A stretch of 64,000 bases of DNA from Jaminaea rosea (Eukaryota > Basidiomycota > Exobasidiomycetes > Microstromatales): assembly GCF_003144245.1 (NCBI RefSeq), contig NW_020289983.1:372001-436000 (forward strand), written 5' to 3'. How positions within the stretch are numbered: the first letter of the stretch is position 1; each line of letters starts with the position of its first letter. Both the position numbers and the translations under genes were made by a program. The notes under the pieces are model-generated. The model made no database searches. It was not told where the DNA came from and saw only the letters and a list, made by a program, of their open reading frames with translations. This document shows, piece after piece, positions 30,901 through 41,716 of the stretch.

Positions 30901-33900
30901 CTCGGCGTAGATGCGGCGGAGAAGGAAGAGGACATCAAGGGCGGGCGTCATCGCATGCTTGGGCTGCTTGTCCGAGAAGGGCGTATGCGTGTTGGCATTG
31001 GTTGCCGCTGCAGGCTGTGTTATCTCGGCCACCGCGGTCGAGCTGGTATCTTTTGCAGCTGAAGCCGGCGTGCCGACACGCGAAGGGATCGAGCTGCTTG
31101 CTCCAGAGTCGTAGCTGCCGGCCATGTCTGAGCCTTCACGAGCGGACGACTGCTTGAGATCGAGGGGGACACGCTGCGGCTTGCTACGCTTCTTGTCTTT
31201 CAGCTGCGCGAGCTCGTCCTCTTTCATCTCGTCGACGTCGACTTTAAGGCGAGCGCCATTGACGGTGACGACGCCGCGCTCTTTGCCCGCTGGACTTCCG
31301 CGTCGAACCGTGACCTTGGCAGAGTCGTCTTCGAGGCTTGCTGGATGATGCTCAATGGTAAGCCACAGACCACCTCCGCCTGGGCTGAGCTTGTGCCGAC
31401 GAAGACAGCTGACGTTGATCGGGGGCGGGTCGACGAGCAAGTCGAGATTGCCGCACCACGTCTCAATATCGCATCGCATCTCGCACTCGACGTTGTGCGA
31501 CCCCGAGGTCAATAGCGGCTGTTCTTCTTCATCACCGTCCGTCCGGCTGTACTCGATGCGAAACGTCGCTTTCTCCACGTCGTACTTGGCGTCTGACAAG
31601 CGTGCGCCTAGCATGCGGGTCAACACAGGCGGAGCGCCAAGCTTGATGGCATGCTCCCCTACTCCGGCAACGGAAGCCGTCATCAGGGCAGGTGTCGCAC
31701 TTTTGCTTGTCCAGCCCTTCGGGTCGCTCTGCTCGATGAGAGTGACGTGGACCGTTGTTGGACTGAGGGATTCGATGCTCCACCCCCTCAAGTCGACTTG
31801 TGTGCGGATGACACCAGGTGCGGTCGAGGGTATTGACGGAAAGAGTGTGGTCTCGTCCGTTGAGAAGGAAAAAGTGTGGACAGATGAGGGCGACTTGTAG
31901 GACGTCTCAACCATGACAGCGTCTCGGGCGCTCACGGGCCAAGCGGCTTTCGTCTTTGTGTGCCAGACGGCGCTGACATCATCTACATCCTCGATGAGCT
32001 TGGCTTCCTCGAGCGTCTTGTCCCAGTAGGTCCTCGTTCCCGGGCTACTGATGGATGCGAACAGGTCCCATACACCTACGCCGACAAAGGTGGCCTCGGC
32101 CCGATAGACAACAAGCGTGGGGTCGATGGAGTCGAGCTGTGTAACAGTGACGCCGCGACTATCGCTGAGATGCTTCCACTTTGCCTCAGGTTCCTGAAGC
32201 ATTGAGGTGAAGTAGATGTAGTTCCTGCGAATGATGGAGGCGAGCGTTGTTGCGCGCTTCGAGAAGGTGAATTGCGAAATGGAGTCCGCCCTGTGATGAT
32301 GCGAATCTGACGAGCGCTCGTGGGATGCAGTGCTTGCAATCGAGATGTTAGACAAGCTTGCAGCTTCATCGAGGAGAGCAAGACCAGGTGCTCCAGCTGG
32401 CTCGATGGTCGGCTGCGTGCTCGGGACGACGTCGGTGATGGGCACTGTCTCGTCATTGATGCGCAGACGGATGTCTGAGCTGGCTGCGATGCGCTGAATG
32501 TTGACTTGCGAGCGTACACTCTCTTCGGCGCCTGGAAGACGATCGTGGTCGATGTTGAGCACAATTCGGCTTGATGAGCTCAAGGGTCCTTTCTCTCGCG
32601 TCGCTGTTGCTCGCCACTCTGCCGAGCTCCCTTCTTCGAGCACCTGCGGCCGGATCAAGACCTTGACGTCCCAGCCCTCCTCTGCAGGCAGTGCGAATTG
32701 TATCGCAGTGCCCATCGTCTTGCGGCGCATATGCAGAGCATCTTCTGACGCATCCTCTGACGCTTTACTGCTGCCGCCAATCTGCCCTGGTGTCGTAGGG
32801 TCGTCGCCCAATACGCAGTACGACGTCGAGAGTGTATCCCTGCTGACATCGAATGCCGTCGAAAGCACTTCGACGTTGGAGCCGTAGAGGCTGAGGCTGG
32901 GCAAATGAGAAGCGCCTGACCTGACGTGCTTGACGAGGCCTACTGCCATCGCTGTGCAGTGGCTGCCGAGGCCCCCTGCTGGCATTCCCAGCCAAGCGCC
33001 CCGAAGGTCCCAAGCCCAGAACAGGGTGAGCCGTATTGCTGGCGAGTCCGGTGAAGGGCCATTGTCGAGCAAATCCTCTACTGCCTCAGCATCTGGGAGC
33101 TGGACGCAGCAGGCGAACAAGTGGACGTGGGAGCGAACGCATGGCGGCGCTGGTTTGAGATAAGCTGGTGCATCTGCGGAGCGAGGCAACGAGGTCGAGA
33201 CATTGACGAGGGTACTTTCGTCCGACATGGATCGCGAGATGGTGATGGCATCGCGAGGGCTCGCTGGCCAACCGAGCTTCCACCTGGTCCGGCTGATGCG
33301 GGTTCGAGGGTCGAGCATCTCGACGGTCTCTGCCTCATCGACGAGCTTGTCCCCTATCAAAAAGAGTGAACGTGAGGATGAGGGTAAGCTAAGCAGCTGA
33401 TGCTTGCTGTTGAGCTGCCTCGGTGGTACTTACACTTGGTACGAGCCTCCGGCACCCCCAACGATGCCTTGAAGCCTTCGAGGTCTGGCACACCGTCAAA
33501 CGGCACATCGACGACTGCTCTGTACACGTCGACGCCCGTGGGCAATCCGATTGACTTGCCGCCGCTCCGTTTGTGAATGCGAACAGCAGAGGACTCGACG
33601 GATTGCGGTGCAAAGGGTAGGGCCCGCGACGGGAAGGAAGCAGCTGCGGCCCGGCCAGAGCTGACCCGCTGCTGACTGGGCGACGAAGGGAAGCTGGCGA
33701 ATCGTCCATCATCGCGAGACTTGCCCTTTACTGGGCTGGCGTTGGGAGTCATGCCAGCTGGCGCTACCGATGGTCGCCGCGAGCCATTCCTTTGGGCGAC
33801 GCTACCGGCCGGCGTTGAGGGGACGGTCCGCGGCTGCGCTGACGTGGAGGAAGACGATGCTGCCTGTGCGGCTGGTGGTGGTACAACAGGCTTCCATGCC

Positions 33901-34084
33901 TTGCTAGACGATGAAGACTGCGATGCGAGAAGACGAAAAGAGCGGATGGCCGACTGGAGAGCTTCGTCCCACTGTGCCTTTGCGCTGCGAGAAGGAGTAG
34001 AGGGTGTAGAGGTCAGCAAAGGATTGCTTAAGAGCATATGCAGGGGATGACTGATACTCACGCTGTCAGGTTGCCGCCATCCAT
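27991..34084 (-). CDS. Giant multi-START-domain protein with C-terminal membrane helix
   Basis: Three exons, 34084-34062, 33984-33434 and 33353-27991, encode 1978 residues. Exon 1 is only 7 codons plus 2 bases (MDGGNLTA); both junctions keep frame, and the second restores the START-type TKWDKLVDEAE. START-like segments are seen three times: about residues 135-385 (RTRWKLGWPASPRDAITISR), 570-760 (TYWDKTLEEAKLIEDVDDVS and AAWPVSARDAVMVE), and 1020-1245 (KQWDERIETTKFLESYGEG, GWIFETLDPYSSTLNYQIPS). Long Ser/Ala-rich linkers follow, and one hydrophobic helix (LATLLSIALICFLAGSLLRA, about 1860-1885) lies near the C-terminus. START domains bind single lipids. A tail anchor plus several START modules suggests lipid transfer at a membrane, perhaps a contact site. 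The ligand and membrane are unknown. Confidence 0.85.
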
Positions 34085-34678
34085 GGCGTTTGCGATGAGC
34101 GCGGGGGTGTGCGCCCCTGAGCAAGCCCTCCGTCAACGACGTCGTCGTCGATGGGATAGCGATGGTGTCGAGTGAGCTGAGATGCGACCTGTTTGTGGGG
34201 GGAAGACACGGAAAGGCCGCACACGCAACAGCAAGCTGAGGCCACCGACGGCAGCCCAATCGAGTGGAGACGGGACACGGAGTCGAGACGGGACGGATGG
34301 GTCGAGCTGCACATCGTCCCGCCTGACCAGCCGCGAGAAGCAGGTCAAGTCGGCGACGACGTCGCTCTCGCCATATTGTTGAGGCGAAAGATGTGGTGCC
34401 ACTGCCCAATACATCGCTCGATGTCTCTCAAAGGCATCGAGGTTTTGTGCCATATCGCCCACCTCAGCCGTCCATGGGCGAGGGGCCGATGAATGAATAT
34501 CATCGTGGTGCCGGCTGCAGAGGTTGGCTGTGCCTGCAGTGCGGCTGGCTATCTCCGAGTGGAGGAAGTCGAGACCAACTCTTTCAAATTTCGTCCCGAC
34601 CACGGCTTCTCGTCCTTCTTCCTCCAACCTTGCGCATATACCCTATACCATTCCTCCTCTTCACACCTTCTTCTCGAC
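34085..34678. promoter_or_regulatory. Divergent intergenic region
   Basis: A 594-bp stretch between the start of the multi-START gene and the beta-repeat gene. The right-hand end is CT-rich (about 34600-34675), as in other leaders here. Nothing protein-like is supported. Confidence 0.35.
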
Positions 34679-35813
34679 ATGACCGACTTTGAAACGACTC
34701 ATATGCCCTCCTGGGCGACAGTTGACCTGGGACATGGCATGACCCACTCGCGATTCGCCAGGCATGTCCGCGTTTCGCAGCCTTCCCACTCGTGAGTGTG
34801 CCCGAGCTGGCCTGCTCAAAGACGCTATCACTGACATGAGACTGTCTCACTTGCCCGTTCAGTATCAAAGGCAAATACATCATCGGTACATCCGCCCCTG
34901 ATCACTATCCGTGAGCCTGCGCACATCTCCAGCACTAATCTAACCTCTCGCTCACATCCCACCTATTGGCTGCGCAGCCCTCTCTTCGACATGCCCCAAG
35001 AGACCGTCACGAGCCAGTCAGCCTCCTCAGCCTCCTTTGAATCCTCCTCCAGCGCCATTGGCGTAGAAGTCTGGATCATGGGGGACGATACCAAGGCGGA
35101 AGAGAAGCTCGGTCAAGATACGACGGTCCGCCTGCAAGGTCCAGAGGGAGAGGCTCCCTCCAAGACAAAGCCCGTGTCCGTCAACGCCAAGTCCACCCTC
35201 GGACGAGTGCACGTCGCCGTCCCGCGATATACATCCTCGCGACCGCTGGCAGTACGAGCCAAATCCACGAATGGCGCCGTGCACGTACAGCTTCCCCCTC
35301 AATTTTCCGGTCTTGTTTCCTGGCGCACGGAGCGTGGCGAGCTCAGGCTTTCTCCCAAGATGAGGGAGCGCTACGTTTCGCTCGGCGAGTCGTATAAGCA
35401 TCGCGGCGTGGGGATGATTGTGAGGATGGGCCAAAATCTGCCATCGGGCCAGACAGTTGGGCAGGCTAAGGCTGTGGCCGAGAAGAAGGGGCTCAAGGCC
35501 AAGGGTGCGGGAGGAAAGAAGGGTTCCAGACCCACCACTCCTGACGCTGCGGCGGTGCCGGCTGGTGAGGAAAAGGAGCTCGGTCTGCCTGCGGCTGCCG
35601 CTGCTACCGCGGCGAGCGTTTCTGGCCAGGCGACGAGGGGTGATGCTGTCGAGCTCATCTCCACGTATGGCAATATTCGTGGGTACAGGCGAAGACGTGA
35701 AAGCTAGTGAATTTCCAGCTGACACTGAATTGTTTTCTTCCTCCGTCACAGACATCTACGAGGCTGGCGAGTCTCTGGCTCTCTCCCTTCAAGAGAACTG
35801 CGTCGTCCAGTAG
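34679..35813 (+). CDS. Beta-repeat protein of unknown function (DUF7330/DUF4097-like)
   Basis: Four exons, 34679-34791, 34863-34910, 34978-35678 and 35752-35813, give 307 residues. The protein has no signal peptide or TM helix. The core is made of short repeating strands of the form 'small-Lys-Ser-x-x-Gly-x-Val-x-Val': VSVNAKSTLGRVHVAVP, LAVRAKSTNGAVHVQLP, then FSGLVSWRTERGELRLSP, and at the end STYGNIHIYEAGESLAL. Such strand repeats are typical of DUF4097/bactofilin-like beta-solenoids and of a fungal family annotated DUF7330. The same motif occurs in the gene at 55474-57655, so the two look like distant paralogues. The region from about 215 to 280 is Ala/Lys-rich and probably disordered. 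The function is unknown; the last junction (35678/35752) is the least certain. Confidence 0.65.
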
Positions 35814-36253
35814 GCTCCTCTTGACGACCGTTCTCCAAGTGACTCGACATAGACGATTTTCTCTTTCTTGTGTATTAGATCCGCGACGTGTGTACCATCA
35901 TAGACTATCAGAGGCTCAGATCAATAGATGAGATCCCACGACGAGTAGCCCGTGAGGGCTAAGGCAGGATACGATCTTCTTGAGGAGTGTGTCGATCTTC
36001 TCGCTCGCTCGAATGTGGAGTCCGAGCTGCAGCGTCTGTGCTCGTGCAGCTGCCTGTTTCGCAACTTCGCGTCTTACCCAATTGTCGGACGACCAACTCT
36101 GCGATCGAGCTTTCCTATCCCTCGCTTCAAAGAACTGCCCTTTCCACGACGATTGCTCTCACTCGCCTCGTAACCATCGCACGTGCTGGTCCTCGGCGAC
36201 CGCTCTTTGCTCCTGCCCTCTCACCAATCGCAAGCTTCAAGCTGCCTCTAGCC
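35814..36253. other. Intergenic region
   Basis: A 440-bp stretch holding the terminator of the beta-repeat gene and the leader of the glycosylase gene. The glycosylase frame is open back to 35987 but lacks an ATG there. Confidence 0.35.
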
Positions 36254-37538
36254 ATGCCCGCCCCCGCTCGACGTAGCGCTCGTACGGCCTCGACCGCCAG
36301 CGCCGCTGTGAAAGCTGAGCCTTCCAGCCCAGCTAAAGGCTCACTCGGTGCTCCAGAGAAGCCGCGACGACGCTCAGGCCGCCGCAGCAACGATGTCAAG
36401 GCAGAGCTCGATCAAAGCAGCAGCAACGGCGCTACCTCGCCGCCTAAGCGCAAGCGAGTCAAGAAGGAGGAGGACGGCGAAGGCGAGGAAGCTGCAACAC
36501 CAAAGAAGCGGACACCGACCAAAGCAAAGAAGGAGGATCCTGAAGACGCGACGCCCAGCAAGTCTCTGGCTCAACGCAAGCTCGAGTCCCACGCCCGCTC
36601 CCACGGGCAGACCCCCTACCCTCGCTGGCCTGCCCCCTCCCCAGCCGAATCGGATCACGTAGCCTGGCTCCTTGGTCGTCACCATGGCTACACCCCAGAG
36701 TCGGAGGGTGGCTCCGGTCTGCCCCATTACACTCCACCATCAGGAGGCGAAGGCAAGTTCGCAGGCTGCGGTGACGTGCAAGACGTTCTCGAGGCCACGA
36801 TCCGGACCATTCTCTCCTGCAACACGTCAGGCAAGAACTCCCGCGCAGCACACCAAAGTATGGTTGCCGCCTTTGGGTGGAACGACTGGCCACGGGTACT
36901 CGCTGCCCCAGAGGGCGAGCTGGAGGAAGCACTACGTTGCGGCGGATTGGCCAAGACGAAGGCGAGGAACATACAGCTACTGCTGGCGCAAACGAAGGAG
37001 CGATTCGGCAGCCTGTCGTTGCAACATTTGCATGAGGCGAGCGATGCGGAGGTGCTGGAGACCTTGTTGAGCTTCAAGGGGTGCGGTCCCAAGGTGGCGA
37101 GCTGTGTGGCGCTCTTTTGTCTCGGCAGGCCAGAGATGGCTGTTGATGCGCACATCTTCAGGTTGAGTAAGGCACTCGGGTGGGTCCCGCCGAACGCTTC
37201 AAGGGGTGAGTGCGAGCCAATAGCGATGATGGCGCTGCTTATGGTACTGACTGCTCCTTCCTACCCCGCTGCCAGAAACTACCTACTACCACCTCAACGA
37301 GCGCATCCCGCGCCATTTGCGCTACCCGCTGCACGTCCTCCTCATTCAGCACGGTAAAGCCTGCCCAAATTGCACGGCCAAGGGCGGCAGTGGTGGGGAT
37401 AAATCGATTTGCCCATTGAAGAAGGAGGGCCTGCTGGGGAGGAAGATGAAGCTGCTGCCTGAGGACGTGGTGAATGCAGGGAAGAAAGAGGAGGATGAAG
37501 AGGTGAAGGACGAGAAGGTCAAGAAGGAGGAGGAGTAG
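36254..37538 (+). CDS. HhH-GPD DNA glycosylase (endonuclease III-like)
   Basis: Exons 36254-37205 and 37276-37538 (70-nt intron) give 404 residues. A basic N-terminal tail with nuclear-signal-like clusters (PPKRKRVKK) covers residues 1-110. The glycosylase core starts near DVLEATIRTILSCNTSGKNS. The helix-hairpin-helix is LLSFKGCGPKVASCVALF, with the Lys typical of bifunctional lyases, and the catalytic Asp lies in AVDAHIFRLSKALGW. The C-terminal end has LIQHGKACPNC and SICPLKK, that is CX2C then one more Cys 12 residues on, not the CX6CX2CX5C of classical endonuclease III. The iron-sulfur cluster may therefore be altered or use another ligand. It probably removes damaged or modified bases; the specificity cannot be read from sequence. 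The acidic/Lys tail is low complexity. Confidence 0.82.
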
Positions 37539-37899
37539 TGATGTGGTGGCGCGTTGTGATGTTGCTAATCTGTGCTCGGCCTCATGATCGCACGCTCTTC
37601 GTTTGTCGTTCATACCTCTTCATGTTCGCCTTCAATCGCACTCCTCGTCTGTCATGCTCTCTCTGCCTTCTGCAATCCAAGCATCATTCAGTCAAGCCCG
37701 CAACGCAAAGTGCAAGCTAATATGCAAGTCGCTGGATGCCTATGAGCACGCAAGGAAGAAGAATACAAGTGGTGCTCGACAATTACGCACGTCTGGCTGC
37801 ACACCAGCTCGATCCGCCCGAGCTTTCATCTCGTCTATGATACCGCCCTTCATGGCCTCTTGCTTCTGAGGGCCTCGCTCGTGGCGCCGCTGCCTTCTT
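37539..37899. other. Convergent intergenic region
   Basis: A 361-bp stretch between the stops of the glycosylase and SIP5. It holds the two 3' ends; no gene is seen. Confidence 0.4.
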
Positions 37900-39876
37900 C
37901 TACTGTCCTTGACCAGCGCCCCCACTCTGCGACGGTGCGAACGACGCAAAGGCCGCGCTAGAGGTCCTCGAGTGCGTTGGTGAGCTTTCCGCGCTCGCCA
38001 TCCGATTGCGGAAGGGATTGTTCGGATTCAGCGGCCTCGCGCTGCCCATCGTTGGGGAGCTTGGAGGCGGTGACGCGCTACCACTTGCCGCTGTCGCTGC
38101 ATTCACTGACGCTGCCTGTTGCTGGGCCTTCCTCACCCGCTCCATCTCTGCCTGCTCGCGTTCCTCCTTCATCCTCCTTGCCGTTGCTATTCGCTGCCGG
38201 GTCTCCTCGTCCGGCTCATCGATCAACTCAGACAGCTCAGCGAGCATGTCGTCTCGCAGACCGAAGTTGTGAGATTGCGGGCGAGCTGCAGCGCCGCTAG
38301 AGGGCGAGGAGGGACCCGCTGCTGTTGGCGCTGTTGCCGTTGCTGATGAGGAGGTGGCGGGTGCAGCTTTCGGCGGTGATGCAGGGAAAGAGGGTGCTGC
38401 GTTCGTTGCCCGGATTGGCGCTGAAGTTGAGGCAGATCCACTCGGCACAGAGGAGCCCGCCGCTGGCGATGAAGAGAAGCCAGCCTCGTCCGCAAGTGTG
38501 GCGCTTCGCAGGTCTTGCGATAGGCGTTCTGCCCTTCGTGAGGGGTTGGTCATTGGCTGGCCTCGTGATGTTGAGGAGGAGCGACCGAGACCTTTCGATG
38601 GCGTTGACGGAGACCCGTCCGTCGATTGGCGCGTAGTGTTGGTGTTGGCCGGAGGTGAGGATGGTGCGCCCCCAGCAGGCTGCGCTGCTGGTGATGCCGT
38701 CGATGCTGCCTGCTGCGTTTCAGGCTGAGCTGCCCCACTTCTCCTATTCGCCTCCGCCTGCCGCCTCTGCTGCTCCTCATGTTCAATGAGAGACAACCTC
38801 ATCGCCTCCATGAGCATCATCTCCTCAACATCCTGACCTCCCATCTGCAGCGCCGCTCCTCTCCTGCTCGAGGATCTTCTGCCCGTCCCTTGTCCCTCGT
38901 CTGTGGCAGAGAAAGGCCCCCATCGTTCGCCCTGCTGCAGGATGATGGCCCCGCCTGGGCCGTTCCCCTCTGGCAGGTCTGCGCCTGCTCGTGAGGACGA
39001 AATTCCGATGGGAATAAGGCGGTCGCCTACCTGGCGCATGATAATGCGGCGATTTGCTCGGCGGAGCGTTGCTGCCTGAGCTGATGCCAGCTTCTGTTGC
39101 CAGTCGGGTCGTATCATGTCTGTATGACAAGACAAGGAGAGGCATGTCAGCTGGCGTTCTCATCACGAGCTGCAGAGTCTGGCTGCTCACCCGTCGTCAA
39201 CACGTCCGGATCAGTATGAGGCAAGCTTTTCCTCCTCTTGTGCGCATAGGTAGAGGGAGTCGCAGTGGCAGGCGAGCCTTCGCCGTCCTGGACCGCCTGC
39301 TCGTCGCCCGACTGCGTGGAAGCAGGCGGCGGGGTATAAAGGATGCCAAAGGGCTCAGCGGTGCAGAAGGGGCACTCAGCGGGCTGAGATGACGGCGGAT
39401 TGGTATGACCAGGATCTGCGCGCTTAATCTGGACGAAGCATTCAGTACAGATAGGCTGAGCGCAGCAGCGTGTGCTGTTGAGTGTTGAGGGGTAGTACTG
39501 GCGTTGGGCGTGGTGACGAGGTCAGCCTTCTACGCTGCGCTGAGCTCTATTCTTGCTGCGCCTGGCCACTCACCAGAAAGCAGATGGGGCATTCCGAATT
39601 GAACCTCTCCCCATCATATGCATCCTCGTCGTCTTTTCCCTTGTAGAAGGGCATCAGCTTGCGCTGCACGATGGCCGTCTTGACAACATCGTGCGAATAG
39701 TCCTGTGGTCCGGTATAGACCCCCTGAGGCTCCAATGCTCCTCCATCTACGCTCGACGGATAGGAGCGAGCGGGGGTAGCATTGGCTGATGATGATGAAG
39801 AGCCCTCTCCATTTGCGTGATGTCCATCTTGATGGCTGCCCCCGTAACGCTGCTCCTTGGTTGCGGCTTGACCCAT
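37900..39876 (-). CDS. SIP5: Sip5-like RING-type zinc-binding protein
   Basis: Three exons, 39876-39574, 39497-39191 and 39119-37900, encode 609 residues. The protein begins MGQAATKEQRYGG, a Gly2 N-terminus that could be myristoylated. A C4C4-type zinc module spans the first junction: ECPICFL at the end of exon 1, then YYPSTLNSTRCCAQPICTEC and AECPFCTAEPFGILY in exon 2. This arrangement and the following segment (DMIRPDWQQKLASAQAATLRR, MMLMEAMRLSLIEHE) match yeast Sip5, which interacts with Snf1 kinase and the PP1 regulator Reg1. The helical MMLMEAMRLSLIEHEEQ resembles a ubiquitin-interacting motif. The C-terminal 350 residues are Ser/Ala/Pro-rich. The exact biochemical role in the family is unclear; an E3-like role is possible. 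Confidence 0.85.
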
Positions 39877-41716
39877 TTGCGGTGCAGTGGAGATTAGGTA
39901 GAAGGTGGAGAAACGAGTCGAGGGGTCCAAGATGTTCTGAGTCAATGATCGTGCTCGCTGCCAGCGCGGTGAACAAGACCGTTCGAGAGCCGCACGTTGG
40001 CGTCTAGATGATTGAAGCGTGGAATGGAGGAGCGATGGTCGGCGGGTCGTGTGAGCAGAAAGTGAAATGGACGGGAGGAACGAGACCCTGAAGCGGAGAT
40101 GATGTGGGCTGCTGCTTCGAGCTGCGAGCTGCCTCAGGTTTGGCGTGTGTGGCTGAGAGGCTGACGGCGGCCGCATCGCGGCATTTCACTCGCGAGCTCT
40201 CGATTCAGCAGCGCCATTCCGAGCCACGGGCGGGCGGGCCGACGGAGCGATGGACGGAGCGGAATTTGGCGCTTTGGTGATCATCTGGGTGAGCAAGGCG
40301 ATGCTGGTTCGCGTCTAAGTGATGGGGATGAGGTTGGCTTCGCGGGGTGTACGAGGAGGTCACGCCCACGAAGGGGGGGATGGACGATGGACAGAGTGAG
40401 GAAACAATAGTCTACCAGGCAATCAAGGAAGACAGCATTATCGAGTCACGTCGCGGAAGGCTGATATAAGTGGTGAGATGGTGACGGCGGTACGTGACCG
40501 TGACAGGCAGGCATCTTTGAGTCGAGGTCGAGACGAGCCAGAAGCCAGTATCTGTGTGGAGCTCGTCTTCATGACAGCCCGATTGAGATTGTCGCGGTGG
40601 TGTAAGATTCGTCTTGCTGTCCGAGGAAGCCAGTAGTGAGATCGAAGCGTGAGCTCGCGCTGATTGTGAAGCAGATGCGCAGAGAAGGCGAGAAGGAGGC
40701 AGAATCATTGAGGGAGTAGGCCACGAGCTGCTGGTCTTCATCGGACAAGTGGTGCCTCATCTCGGTCGAATGCGAAACGGGAAGAGCTGGCAGCGGCGGT
40801 GGCAGGGCTGCGCACCTCGTAGTCGCCATCAGTCCCCTAGACGGTACACCGATTCGACCGCTCCTGATCAAGTCTTCGAGTTCACCGAGTGGCTGTTGGC
40901 ACCAATGGCGACTGACAGCGAGAATATTTCTCACGAGAGCCATTGAGTTCGCGACTACCACTGCTCAGAGCCTACTTGCTAGCTCGACGCGTCTCGGCCT
41001 CTTAACCCATCACCCGCTCGCAGCTGGCATCGGTCTGTGCGTGCTTGGCGGTGAAGAGTGGCGAAAGTCACAAGTCTTCTTGAAGACTGGCTAATGCCAT
41101 TGGCTGAATGCAGCGCAAAGCTTGACGCCTTGTGTGGCAGTCTCGAACTTTTCTCGATATCGTCAATGCTGCTGCTGACTACGGTGAGGCCACCCTTGAA
41201 TGCGGTGTCGCCCTATTATTCTCGAGCTAGCTTGGCTGGGCGCCATGGCTTCGCAGCGGCAGGTCGCCCTCTCGACTGAGCCGTCGTTTCGCCTCATTCG
41301 AGTGCCCGCCCGCCCTTTGGCTCGCCCCGCCCGTCCGCCCGCGTGGTGCCCGCCCGCCTGGCTGCTGCCGACCCCTCGTCGCTGCCGCCCGTCCAACGTC
41401 GACGCCCCTCACTCACAACCTACTTTGTGGTCCAACTCTCTCTGCCTCATCCCAGCGCGCGTCCTCTTCACCATCACTACCACTCGACGACTTCAACACG
41501 ACGAGCTGCATCGATAGGAGCTGCTTCATCCCTGGTAGAGATCTATCGTCGTCGCTTCTTGCTCCTCTCGAATTAGCCCCGGCGTCGTCCTCGGCCTACC
41601 TGCCCTCTCCAGGTCAGTTGGTGACGGCGAGAGAGCCACATCGCCGGATCGTCATCTGATCGCTCCCAGCTCTTTCGCCTCTACTTCTTTCTCTCCCTCG
41701 CAGCACCGCAACAATC
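39877..41716. other. Long 1.8-kb gap, SIP5 to CDC42
   Basis: This is the longest gene-poor stretch in the window. It should hold both promoters. Around 41290-41370 it is very GC-rich with repeated GCCCGCC/CCGCCC blocks on the CDC42 side, and the last 150 bases before CDC42 are CT-rich. One small minus-strand frame (40943-40569) has coding-like codon use and is listed separately. No tRNA or repeat family is recognised. Confidence 0.4.
40569..40943 (-). CDS. Possible small protein (weak call)
   Basis: An ATG-started frame of 124 residues. Its third codon positions favour G/C as in neighbouring genes, especially in the second half (MRHHLSDEDQQLVAYSLNDS, then FSPSLRICFTISASSRFDLT). It has no motif I recognise. 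It could be an exon of a larger unseen gene or chance. The N-terminus (MALVRNILAVSRHW) is weakly amphipathic and could be a mitochondrial presequence. Low confidence. Confidence 0.22.
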   Translation of the reverse strand: MALVRNILAVSRHWCQQPLGELEDLIRSGRIGVPSRGLMATTRCAALPPPLPALPVSHSTEMRHHLSDEDQQLVAYSLNDSASFSPSLRICFTISASSRFDLTTGFLGQQDESYTTATISIGLS

